From the NCBI GenBank assembly GCA_050252415.1, contig JBFWKZ010000031.1, positions 1-19,252 of the forward strand: a stretch of 19,252 nucleotides of DNA, given 5' to 3'. This DNA is from Heteroscillospira sp050252415. GTDB lineage: Bacteria > Bacillota > Clostridia > Oscillospirales > Oscillospiraceae. Below the pieces are notes generated by a model, which was not told the origin of the DNA, searched no databases, and was given only the letters and a program-made list of their open reading frames with translations. A program made the translations under genes and the position numbers. Within the stretch, counting starts at the first letter, position 1; each line of letters starts with the position of its first letter. Positions 7,566 through 14,075 of this stretch are shown piece by piece.

Positions 7566-7594
7566 ATTATAAGTCATTTCTATGTATTTGTCAA
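7566..7594 (-). promoter_or_regulatory. Consensus sigma-A promoter of the trp operon
   Basis: Minus strand TTGACA (7594-7589) and TATAAT (7571-7566) separated by exactly 17 bases, matching consensus at all twelve positions. Transcription would start near 7559, at the beginning of the T-box leader. Such a strong promoter fits control exerted by antitermination and not by an activator. Confidence 0.9.
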
Positions 7595-7600
7595 TACCAA

Positions 7601-7652
7601 AAAATAAGCGCTGATAGCGGGATAAACCGCTACAGCGCTGTAGAATTTTTTC
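7601..7652. terminator. Bidirectional terminator between the GntP operon and the trp operon
   Basis: AGCGCTG-A-TAGCGG (7607-7620) pairs with CCGCTACAGCGCT (7627-7639) with one bulged A. On the minus strand it is followed by TTATTTTTT, ending the GntP operon immediately upstream of the trp -35 box. On the plus strand it is followed by six T residues (7645-7651). It separates the two tandem operons. Confidence 0.8.
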
Positions 7653-7773
7653 GTTAGAAAACAAAATACTGTTATGCGTGCTTAATTTACAATCAAAAAA
7701 TACCGATTATCCATGCCATCCACTGCGATTACCGGGAGGCAATTATACCCACCCCGGAAAACCAATACTGTGA
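7653..7773 (-). other. 3' untranslated region of the GntP permease gene
   Basis: 121 bases between the permease stop and the terminator at 7601-7652. I see only short weak hairpins (for example around CCGGGAGG / CCCCGG at 7731-7757) and no gene. Confidence 0.4.
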
Positions 7774-9108
7774 TTAGATAATACCAACAGCGTAGAGAAT
7801 GACAGTGGTAATACAGCAGGCGAACGAAGCTACCGTACAACCTCCGCCGATACCTTTAAGACCTTGCGGGAACGTCATGTTGGACAGAGAAGTTCCTACC
7901 CAGAAAGCAGAGCTGTTGCCGTGTTTGAACATCAGTGCAGCAGAGCAGATGGCAAGGAATGCCGACAGAGGTGAGAGGCCAAGCGTTGCGAGCATTGGCG
8001 CAACTAGAGCACCCGTAGTGGCAACAGCAAGCGTGGAGGAACCGGTGACGACATGGATTATTGCGGACAGGATAATTGGAACGAGTATGGCAGGGAAGCC
8101 CGCATCGACGATAGAGGCCGCAATAACGTCGGCAACACCGGAGTTTTTAATGAACTGTGCCAGAGCACCACCGGCGCCGGTGACGAAGACTGGCATTGCG
8201 GAAACTTCCATTGCAGTATCTACCCAGTCATTCAAAACAAGTTTAGTTTTCCAACGACCTTCGGTGAGAGTGATTGCGGCAATAATGCAGCCGATCAACA
8301 GGGCAGGCTCAGCAGCGCCGAAGAAGAGGAAGAAGTTACCGATAACGCTATCAGGAGCGATTGTGTTGATAACGGTATTGCAGACGATCAGAACGACAGG
8401 AAGGATGATGGGCAAAACGGCCAAGCCAACGTTGGGCAGCTTCATGTTCTTGTTCGCTTCATACGCAACAAGATGCTCTTCCTTTGGCGCAACCATTTCC
8501 TTTGTGCAGAAAATTTTGCAGTAGAGAATAGTGACGAACAGGCCAGGAACGGAGACAAGCAGGCCCCAAGGAATTGCGACTCCGAGAGGTACGCCGACCA
8601 GAGAAGCGGCGGCGATCGGACCAGGTGTCGGGGCGACCAGGCAATGGGTGATCTGGGCGCAGACAGCAAGGGCAGTACCATAGGTCATCATGCTTGCGCC
8701 GGTTTCAATAGCAAGGTTGGAGACGATGGGCATAAGAAGAATGGTAACGGTATCGGAGAAAACAGGAACTGCAAGAATAAATGCGGAAATTCCGATAGCC
8801 CAGATAACATTTTTCTTACCAACCAACTTAACCAGAGAGAAGGTCAGCGATTGTGCGGCACCAGTTTCTTCGAGAATTTTACCAAGCAAAGAGCCAAGCA
8901 GAATGATGATGGCAATTTTCTTGATGGTACTGGAAAAACCAGTGTTGATTTGGTTCATAACATCGCCAAGCGGGGTACCAATGATGATGCCGAGGGCCAT
9001 AGAGACGAGGATCAGCGCCATGACGGCGTTTACATGGAATTGTGCGATCAGCACTATCATGACGATGATACAAACAACAAAAGTAATAATAATACCAGTA
9101 GTTGACAT
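7774..9108 (-). CDS. GntP-family carboxylate:H+ symporter
   Basis: 444 residues, hydrophobic throughout with about 12 predicted membrane segments, matching the GntP (gluconate permease) family in length. Recognisable family segments are PVFSDTVTILLMPI (~113-126) and HCLVAPTPGPIAAASLVGVPLG, the latter corresponding to the family's H...P..PGP.AAA...G..LG signature. Family members carry gluconate, fructuronate, D-serine and other small organic acids, so the substrate here is probably the acid handled by the two enzymes upstream in the same operon. The start ATG at 9108 is preceded by AGGAG with a nine-base spacing. The gene is last in the operon and ends ahead of the bidirectional terminator at 7607-7639. 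Confidence 0.9.
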   Translation of the reverse strand: MSTTGIIITFVVCIIVMIVLIAQFHVNAVMALILVSMALGIIIGTPLGDVMNQINTGFSSTIKKIAIIILLGSLLGKILEETGAAQSLTFSLVKLVGKKNVIWAIGISAFILAVPVFSDTVTILLMPIVSNLAIETGASMMTYGTALAVCAQITHCLVAPTPGPIAAASLVGVPLGVAIPWGLLVSVPGLFVTILYCKIFCTKEMVAPKEEHLVAYEANKNMKLPNVGLAVLPIILPVVLIVCNTVINTIAPDSVIGNFFLFFGAAEPALLIGCIIAAITLTEGRWKTKLVLNDWVDTAMEVSAMPVFVTGAGGALAQFIKNSGVADVIAASIVDAGFPAILVPIILSAIIHVVTGSSTLAVATTGALVAPMLATLGLSPLSAFLAICSAALMFKHGNSSAFWVGTSLSNMTFPQGLKGIGGGCTVASFACCITTVILYAVGII

Positions 9109-9312
9109 GTAGTTACACTCCTATCAAATAACTATAATAAGCGGTCAACTTGGATGAGCCGGTTTTTCCGGCGAAAGGATAATCGGTATTACAGACAGAG
9201 CTTGCAAAACAGTATTAAGTTTTTAAGAGAATAAAGACAGCTTCCCTGACCACACCCCCTTGAGGGGGGCGTGGCAGGAGTGCACTGTCAGGAAAGGATA
9301 CTAAGCCGAAGC
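9109..9312 (-). other. Intercistronic region with GC-rich hairpin
   Basis: 204 bases between the dehydrogenase and the permease. On the transcript a strong stem forms from complements of 9264-9273 and 9250-9259 (CCACGCCCCC with GGGGGTGTGG, including one G-U pair). No poly-U follows directly, so it is more likely a processing or message-stability element or a leaky attenuator than a full terminator. I see no separate promoter for the permease that I would defend. Confidence 0.45.
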
Positions 9313-10752
9313 TTAGAAGTTAAACTTGTAGTTGCGGATCTTCTCAGAGTACAGACCCTCTTCTGTGGGAACGATCTCTTCAACAGGCCAGGAAACAGTG
9401 GTGGTGTTGCAGATATCCTTCCAAGTAACATTGGAGCAGGTGCTGTTCTTGCCCCAGGTTGCGCAGCCAAGGGACATGGTGATGGGCAGACCATTGAAAT
9501 ATGCGCCGGAGTTGCCAAGTGCCTGAGGCTGATTGACAAGGATACGGGCAACATGCATACGCTCGGCCATTTTATGAACCTTCTTATCGTCGGTGGTATG
9601 GATGCCGCAGCTATGGCCATTGCCCATGTAGTTGAGGATGGCTTCCATCTTATCAAGACCGTCGTCGAGATCCTTTGCCTTGACGAGCGTCACAACAGGC
9701 GTCAGCTTCTCACCGGTGAAGACGTATTTGGGGCCAACACCGCCAAACTCTTCAACAGCGATGAACTTGATGTCATCGGGGATGGTGTAGCCGGCTGCCG
9801 CCATGACCTTTTGAGGGCTGCGTGCGGGCAGGGTCTTATTGAGCTTGTGGTTCTCGGGCCATTCGGGCCACAGTGCCTTGCACAAGCCTTGCTTTTCAGG
9901 GCTGTCATTTTTTATTATGTATCCACCGTGGGCGACAAGCTCCTTTACGAAAGCGTCATAGATGCTTTCATCAACAACAGCGCTGTTCTCGGAGGAGCAA
10001 CTGGAGCTGAAGTCAAAGTTCTTGGACTTGCTGATTTTATCGGCTGCACCGGCGAGATCGGCATCACAGGCAATAAAGGTGGTAGCGTTGCCGACGCCAA
10101 CGCCGATGGCAGGAGTACCGGACGAATAGGCACTGTGAACCAGACCGGAACCACCGGTTGCGACGATAAAGTCACACTGCTTCATCATCTCGGCACAGGA
10201 TTCACGGCCGGCATGCTCAGGATCAATGCAGATGACCAGATCCTCAGGAGCGCCAAACTGCTTCAGTGTGGCACGAATGCGGTCAACGACAAACTTCGCA
10301 GTGTTCTTGCCCTTACGAGCGGCAGAGAAGATGATGGCATTTCTGCTCTTTAGTGCCCACAGAGATTTTACAATAGGAGTTGCCTCGCCATTGGTCAAGG
10401 GGAGAACGGCGCCGATAACGCCCATGGGTTTGCAGTAAGTAACGGTGTTATGCTCGCTGTCGGTCTCGATGATGCCAACGGACTTTACGCCCTTCATGTC
10501 GCGGTATACGCCCATGGACTTATTGCGAATCTTGTTGAACTTGTGCTCAACAACGCCGAGGCCGGCCTCATCGACCAGCATCTGAGCGGCGGTGCGGCGG
10601 AAAGTCTCATCGATGCAGGCATAAGAAACTGCCTCAACAAGCTCATCGACGCGGGCCTGATCATACTGGCCCTCGGCGACCTTTTGAGCTACGCGAGCTC
10701 TGTCAACAAGTCCTTTCATATAAGTGGCGTAATCAATTGTCTGGGTGTCCAT
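9313..10752 (-). CDS. CoA-acylating aldehyde dehydrogenase (SucD/SauS-like)
   Basis: 479 residues. It belongs to the aldehyde dehydrogenase superfamily branch that interconverts an aldehyde and its acyl-CoA with NAD(P). The nucleotide-binding region ATGGSGLVHSAYSSGTPAIG (198-217) and the nucleophile in SSCSSENS (Cys252) are clear. The C-terminal VNQP...FNGLP...LGC.TWG.NS segment resembles succinate-semialdehyde dehydrogenase SucD and, from memory, sulfoacetaldehyde dehydrogenase SauS. There is no Fe-alcohol dehydrogenase domain, so it is not AdhE. The start is ATG 10752, seven bases from GGAGGT at 10760-10765; the ATG at 10767 lies inside that ribosome site. It follows the MdcA-like gene by 91 bases and is probably co-transcribed with it. 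The chemistry is secure; the physiological aldehyde is unknown. Confidence 0.88.
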   Translation of the reverse strand: MDTQTIDYATYMKGLVDRARVAQKVAEGQYDQARVDELVEAVSYACIDETFRRTAAQMLVDEAGLGVVEHKFNKIRNKSMGVYRDMKGVKSVGIIETDSEHNTVTYCKPMGVIGAVLPLTNGEATPIVKSLWALKSRNAIIFSAARKGKNTAKFVVDRIRATLKQFGAPEDLVICIDPEHAGRESCAEMMKQCDFIVATGGSGLVHSAYSSGTPAIGVGVGNATTFIACDADLAGAADKISKSKNFDFSSSCSSENSAVVDESIYDAFVKELVAHGGYIIKNDSPEKQGLCKALWPEWPENHKLNKTLPARSPQKVMAAAGYTIPDDIKFIAVEEFGGVGPKYVFTGEKLTPVVTLVKAKDLDDGLDKMEAILNYMGNGHSCGIHTTDDKKVHKMAERMHVARILVNQPQALGNSGAYFNGLPITMSLGCATWGKNSTCSNVTWKDICNTTTVSWPVEEIVPTEEGLYSEKIRNYKFNF

Positions 10753-10843
10753 AATATTTACCTCCATAAAATTGTTTGTAAATTTATAATTTATATGGAT
10801 CGCTTCGGTATGGACCGAGGTGGTTCATATTAATCGATGACTT

Positions 10844-12517
10844 TTATTCAGCCTTGAACTTATCGGGAATCTTATACAGACCATGTGACCACTCGACAAT
10901 GTCTTCGAGTGTTTGCGCGGAGAGACGATCGCGGGTTGCGGTTGCAGGGTCAATCCCCAAATCTTCGGGGAAGGCCACTTTACCCTCGCGGCGCAGCTCG
11001 AGTCGGCGTTCTTCACTCATGCTCTTGCCAAGCGCGGTATTTCCGGCGATGGCGGCGATAAGCTCCTTGCGTTCTTCCTTATCCTTTGCCATATAAAGGT
11101 AGGCAAGTCCGATTTCAGTGACGAGATGAGTGACGTCATCGCCATGGATCATGACCAAAGGTTCAGGCAGCCCGGCCTTCTTTGCTGTTGCGACGGCGTC
11201 GAGCTCGGGAACGATGCAGTCGCGCATCTCACCGGTTTTTTTATTAAGCGTCTGGGTACGGACAATCTGAGTGACGAGCTTGCGGCCGTGAGCCATGGGG
11301 TCGGAGTGGTCGGTGACCATGCTGCACCAAGCTTCGGAGGTATGACGGCGCCCGTTTGGGTTGGAGCCCATATTGGGTGCACCGCCGAAACCGGTGATAC
11401 GGCTCTTGGTGACGGTGGAAGAATTGCCGTAATAATCCATCTGCAGGGTTGAGCCGGTGAACATATCGCAGCCGTACAGGCCGGCCATCTGAGCATAGCA
11501 GCGGTTGGAACGGAGACTGCCGTCACGACCGGTGAAGAAAATGTCGCTTCTGGCACGGACATAGTCCTCCATACCGACCTCGCTGCCGAAAGCCACGCAG
11601 CTCTCAGCCCAACCGGACTCGATTGCGGGAATCATTGCGGGAATGGGGTTTGCGACCCAGTATTTGCAGACTTTGCCCTTCAGGCCGAGCTCTTCACCGT
11701 AAGTGGGGAGCATGAGCTCGAGAGCGGCGGAGACATAACCTATGCCATGGTTCATACGGTCAACGTGGTGTTTTGCATATATGCCCTTCAGAATCATCAT
11801 AGCCTGCAGAATATGCAGATTTTTAATCTTTGCAGGGTCACGGGTCATAAGCGGTTCAATTGAGCAGGGCTCGTCGGATTCCATGATGATGTCAACCCAA
11901 CTGGCCGGGATATCGACGCGGGTGACCTTGTCGACGATCTTGTTGACCTGAACAATAACAATGCCATCTTTAAAAGCGGTCGCTTCGATAATGGTTGGGG
12001 TCTCCTCGGTATTGGGGCCGGTGTAGAGATTGCCCTCACGGTCGGCTTCTTCCGCAACGCAGAGGCAGACATTCGGAGTCAGGTCAGTGAACATACGGCT
12101 GAACATCTCAAGGTAGGTGTGAATAGCACCCAGCTTGAGTGTGCCGGCTTCAATCATCTTTGGCAGACGGGCAGAGGTGTTGCCTGCATAAGCGAAGTTG
12201 AGTTCATGAGCAATGCCTTTTTCAAAAATATCAAGATGCTCGTCCATCTGAGGGCAAGACATGGCAATACGGAGGTTGTTGACTTTAGCGGGATCGACCT
12301 CAGTAAGAGCACGGGAAAGGTCGGCAGCCTGCTTTTGATTATCACCCTCAATGGCGACGGTTTCACCGGGACGGATGACGCTCTCGAGCAGAGTCACAAT
12401 ATCGGTGGATTTGACGACTTTGCCGTCAAGCAGACCGGCTACGGACTTAAGTTTCTCTTCCTTGAGCTTCTTCTTGCTGTCCCAAACTTTGAATTCGGGA
12501 ATTGGAATAGGAATCAT
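10844..12517 (-). CDS. mdcA: Malonate decarboxylase alpha-subunit-like acyl-CoA/ACP transferase
   Basis: 557 residues, the usual MdcA length. MdcA transfers the acyl carrier (ACP or CoA) from acetate to malonate. Family segments seen: GRDGSLRSNR (330-339), GSTLQMDYYGNSSTVT (355-370) and GFGGAPNMGSNPNGRRH (376-392), which closely match what I recall for MdcA. No gene for MdcB, the ACP subunit MdcC, the decarboxylase MdcD/MdcE, MdcG or MdcH is present anywhere in the window. As a stand-alone protein it more likely acts as a CoA-transferase on malonate or a similar acid. I chose ATG 12517 with AGGAG about nine bases upstream; a TTG at 12535 lies upstream of that ribosome site and is not needed. 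It is first in the operon and divergent from a LysR gene. The substrate is inferred only from the family. Confidence 0.85.
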   Translation of the reverse strand: MIPIPIPEFKVWDSKKKLKEEKLKSVAGLLDGKVVKSTDIVTLLESVIRPGETVAIEGDNQKQAADLSRALTEVDPAKVNNLRIAMSCPQMDEHLDIFEKGIAHELNFAYAGNTSARLPKMIEAGTLKLGAIHTYLEMFSRMFTDLTPNVCLCVAEEADREGNLYTGPNTEETPTIIEATAFKDGIVIVQVNKIVDKVTRVDIPASWVDIIMESDEPCSIEPLMTRDPAKIKNLHILQAMMILKGIYAKHHVDRMNHGIGYVSAALELMLPTYGEELGLKGKVCKYWVANPIPAMIPAIESGWAESCVAFGSEVGMEDYVRARSDIFFTGRDGSLRSNRCYAQMAGLYGCDMFTGSTLQMDYYGNSSTVTKSRITGFGGAPNMGSNPNGRRHTSEAWCSMVTDHSDPMAHGRKLVTQIVRTQTLNKKTGEMRDCIVPELDAVATAKKAGLPEPLVMIHGDDVTHLVTEIGLAYLYMAKDKEERKELIAAIAGNTALGKSMSEERRLELRREGKVAFPEDLGIDPATATRDRLSAQTLEDIVEWSHGLYKIPDKFKAE

Positions 12518-12594
12518 AGCTGTATTCTCCTTCAAAATTATTTATTTTTCGCTAAAAATCTACTTGACCGATTTAAATAATAAATTAAACGGCT

Positions 12595-12600
12595 ATTATA
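12595..12600 (-). promoter_or_regulatory. Probable -10 box of the mdcA-like operon
   Basis: A perfect TATAAT on the minus strand lies ~78 bases upstream of the mdcA-like start. The expected -35 position (12618-12623) reads TCAATC, a poor match that overlaps the -35 of the divergent lysR promoter. A weak -35 is typical of LysR-activated promoters. Assignment is inference. Confidence 0.5.
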
Positions 12601-12619
12601 ACGGGCACAAGCAATATGA

Positions 12620-12649
12620 TTGACATGCGTTATAGCTTTGTGATATAAT
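12620..12649 (+). promoter_or_regulatory. Sigma-A promoter of the second LysR gene
   Basis: TTGACA at 12620-12625 and TATAAT at 12644-12649 with an 18-base spacer; transcription should begin near 12656. Its -10 overlaps the left arm of the long inverted repeat at 12647-12687, so a protein bound there would block this promoter. Confidence 0.75.
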
Positions 12650-12687
12650 AAATTTTATGAATACATCTGTATGGCATAAAATTTATT
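12647..12687. repeat. 41-bp interrupted palindrome in the lysR leader
   Basis: Outer arms AATAAATTTTATG (12647-12659) and CATAAAATTTATT (12675-12687) are perfect 13-base reverse complements. Between them is a second dyad, ATACA-TC-TGTAT (12661-12672). The structure covers the lysR -10, the predicted start site and much of the leader, ending 10 bases before the AGGAGGG ribosome site. It could be a LysR operator (the inner dyad is of the ATAC...GTAT type) or a leader RNA hairpin. Confidence 0.75.
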
Positions 12688-12709
12688 TATATTATTCAGG
12701 AGGGAAAAC

Positions 12710-13603
12710 ATGAGGCTGGATCACTTGTATTATTTCAACACGATTTGTAAATATGACAACCTTACCCGCGCTGCGGAAAAAATCAATATATCGCAACCGG
12801 CTCTGTCCAACAGCGTACGGCAGCTTGAAACCGAGTTTGGTGTTCAACTTTTTCATCGCACCAGCAAAGGCCTTGTACTAACTGAGGCAGGACAGGTTTT
12901 TCTCAATGAATCAACAATAATTTTGGATCAGATAAACTATCTTAAGAAAAAGATGAATGAACTCGTTGCTCAGAAGTCTACCGTAAACGTTGCGGTGTCC
13001 CCGCTGATCAGCACCATTATCTTTCCGCAGGTATTTCACGAATTCAGGCTGAAATATCCAAACATTACCGTAAACCTCCACGAAGCGGGATCACAAACGA
13101 ACCTTGAGGAAATAATTAAAGGTAATGCCGAACTCGACCTAGCTATAATTTCCAGCGATCGGAAAGATACCAATGATGAAAGTCTGCCATATAACCGTAT
13201 CAGGCTTTGCCACATCCCGATTGTCTGCTATGTCTCGACAGCACACCCGTTTGCGAAACAGCCTTATATTGATTTTTCGATGGTGGAGGGAAAGCCGATC
13301 GCCATGTTGCCGGACGACACCTTTGTTTCCGGATATCTCAAAAAGAAATTTAAAGAGTATAAGATAAATCCAAATGTGGTTATGTCGACCAGCCAACTCA
13401 GCATGATACAGCGGCTGGTGATCGACAACACCGCAGTATCATTTCTCTACAAAGGAAATTTCGCAACCTCATCTTCTATTGTTGCAGTGCCATTCAAGGA
13501 GCCAATTGAGATTGGCATCGATTTGATCTGGAACAAAAAACAAAAGCTTCTGAACAGTCCGATAAAGTTTCTCGAGTTTATCAAAAGTTATCCACTCGAG
13601 TAA
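12710..13603 (+). CDS. LysR-family transcriptional regulator of the mdcA-like operon
   Basis: 297 residues. The N-terminal winged helix-turn-helix is evident (residues ~3-60: LTRAAEKINISQPALSNSVRQLE pattern), followed by a LysR substrate-binding domain (~90-290). ATG 12710 follows AGGAGGG at 12698-12704. It is divergent from the mdcA-like/dehydrogenase/permease operon with 192 bases between start codons, the classical LysR arrangement, so it is the likely activator of that operon and repressor of itself. The effector may be the imported acid or its CoA ester. It is not a close copy of the LysR at 1477. Confidence 0.92.
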   Translation: MRLDHLYYFNTICKYDNLTRAAEKINISQPALSNSVRQLETEFGVQLFHRTSKGLVLTEAGQVFLNESTIILDQINYLKKKMNELVAQKSTVNVAVSPLISTIIFPQVFHEFRLKYPNITVNLHEAGSQTNLEEIIKGNAELDLAIISSDRKDTNDESLPYNRIRLCHIPIVCYVSTAHPFAKQPYIDFSMVEGKPIAMLPDDTFVSGYLKKKFKEYKINPNVVMSTSQLSMIQRLVIDNTAVSFLYKGNFATSSSIVAVPFKEPIEIGIDLIWNKKQKLLNSPIKFLEFIKSYPLE

Positions 13604-13820
13604 TTGTTACATGATTGTGCGTTTTTTGACAAATGTTCTATATATAATATATCACAGCGCGGTATGCTTGTGAAATTCACAGTTTTCATTATAACATAAT
13701 AAATTATTATACTGGTGTAGGATTCCCACAAAAGCAAAACCGCTGATTAGCAAGTTTGCTGAAATTCCAAGGATTCAAAAAATTTTTATGCCATGAAAAA
13801 ATGGAATGGCAACAAAAATT

Positions 13821-13853
13821 GAGCCGTGTTCAACCGATGCGGCTCGTTTTTTT
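13821..13853 (+). terminator. Intrinsic terminator, plus strand
   Basis: GAGCCG (13821-13826) pairs with CGGCTC (13840-13845), followed by G and seven T residues (13847-13853). It lies ~220 bases past the lysR stop and could end the lysR message or a small untranslated transcript. Confidence 0.75.
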
Positions 13854-14017
13854 GGATAAAACGGACAGACAGAAACGCTTTGAATACCGCTCTATTGGGA
13901 AAGATGATATTAAACATTGTTAATCTATTGATTAATGTTATATGAGACTTCTGAGATATACATATTATTAGGTTGTCTTTGTTATAACCAAAAGAGAGGA
14001 GTCCGATTGACACAGAC

Positions 14018-14054
14018 ATAAAAAATCGGAGGAATCGACAAGCCGATTCCCCCG
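14018..14054 (-). terminator. Intrinsic terminator of the amidohydrolase gene
   Basis: On the minus strand CGGGGGAATCG (14054-14044) pairs with CGATTCCTCCG (14037-14027) across a six-base loop, with one G-U pair, followed by AT and six T residues. It lies 21 bases past the stop codon. Confidence 0.88.
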
Positions 14055-14075
14055 GATATGTATGCTTTATTCATA

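Larger units (their letters stand above)
13604..14075. other. 472-nt AT-rich intergenic region with hairpins
   Basis: No credible gene lies here. It holds dyads TGTGAAATTCACA (13669-13681) and ATAATAA-A-TTATTAT (near 13697), a GCCAT/ATGGC-centred inverted repeat around 13775-13818, a plus-strand terminator at 13821-13853 and a minus-strand terminator at 14018-14054 for the amidohydrolase. A TTGACA occurs at 13626-13631, but the nearest TATAAT is only 11 bases away. The lysR 3' end may simply run through this region. Confidence 0.5.

Noticed and set aside
8053..9105. 350-residue plus-strand open frame across the permease gene
   Set aside because: Its translation is Asn/Asp-rich and non-familial, it lies antisense to a clear GntP gene, and it has no ribosome site. 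It is a reading shadow of that gene.
9271..10353. 360-residue plus-strand open frame across the dehydrogenase gene
   Set aside because: Antisense to a protein with intact ALDH motifs; no ribosome site or family match.
10844..12535. MdcA-like protein starting at TTG 12535
   Set aside because: ATG 12517 is preceded by AGGAG; the TTG lies upstream of that site and has no ribosome site of its own.
13626..13648. Promoter TTGACA / TATAAT at 13626-13648
   Set aside because: The spacer is only 11 bases, too short for sigma-A, so I did not list it as a promoter feature.
13786..14019. 77-residue minus-strand open frame between lysR and the amidohydrolase
   Set aside because: It crosses an intrinsic terminator, has no ribosome site and no recognisable features.
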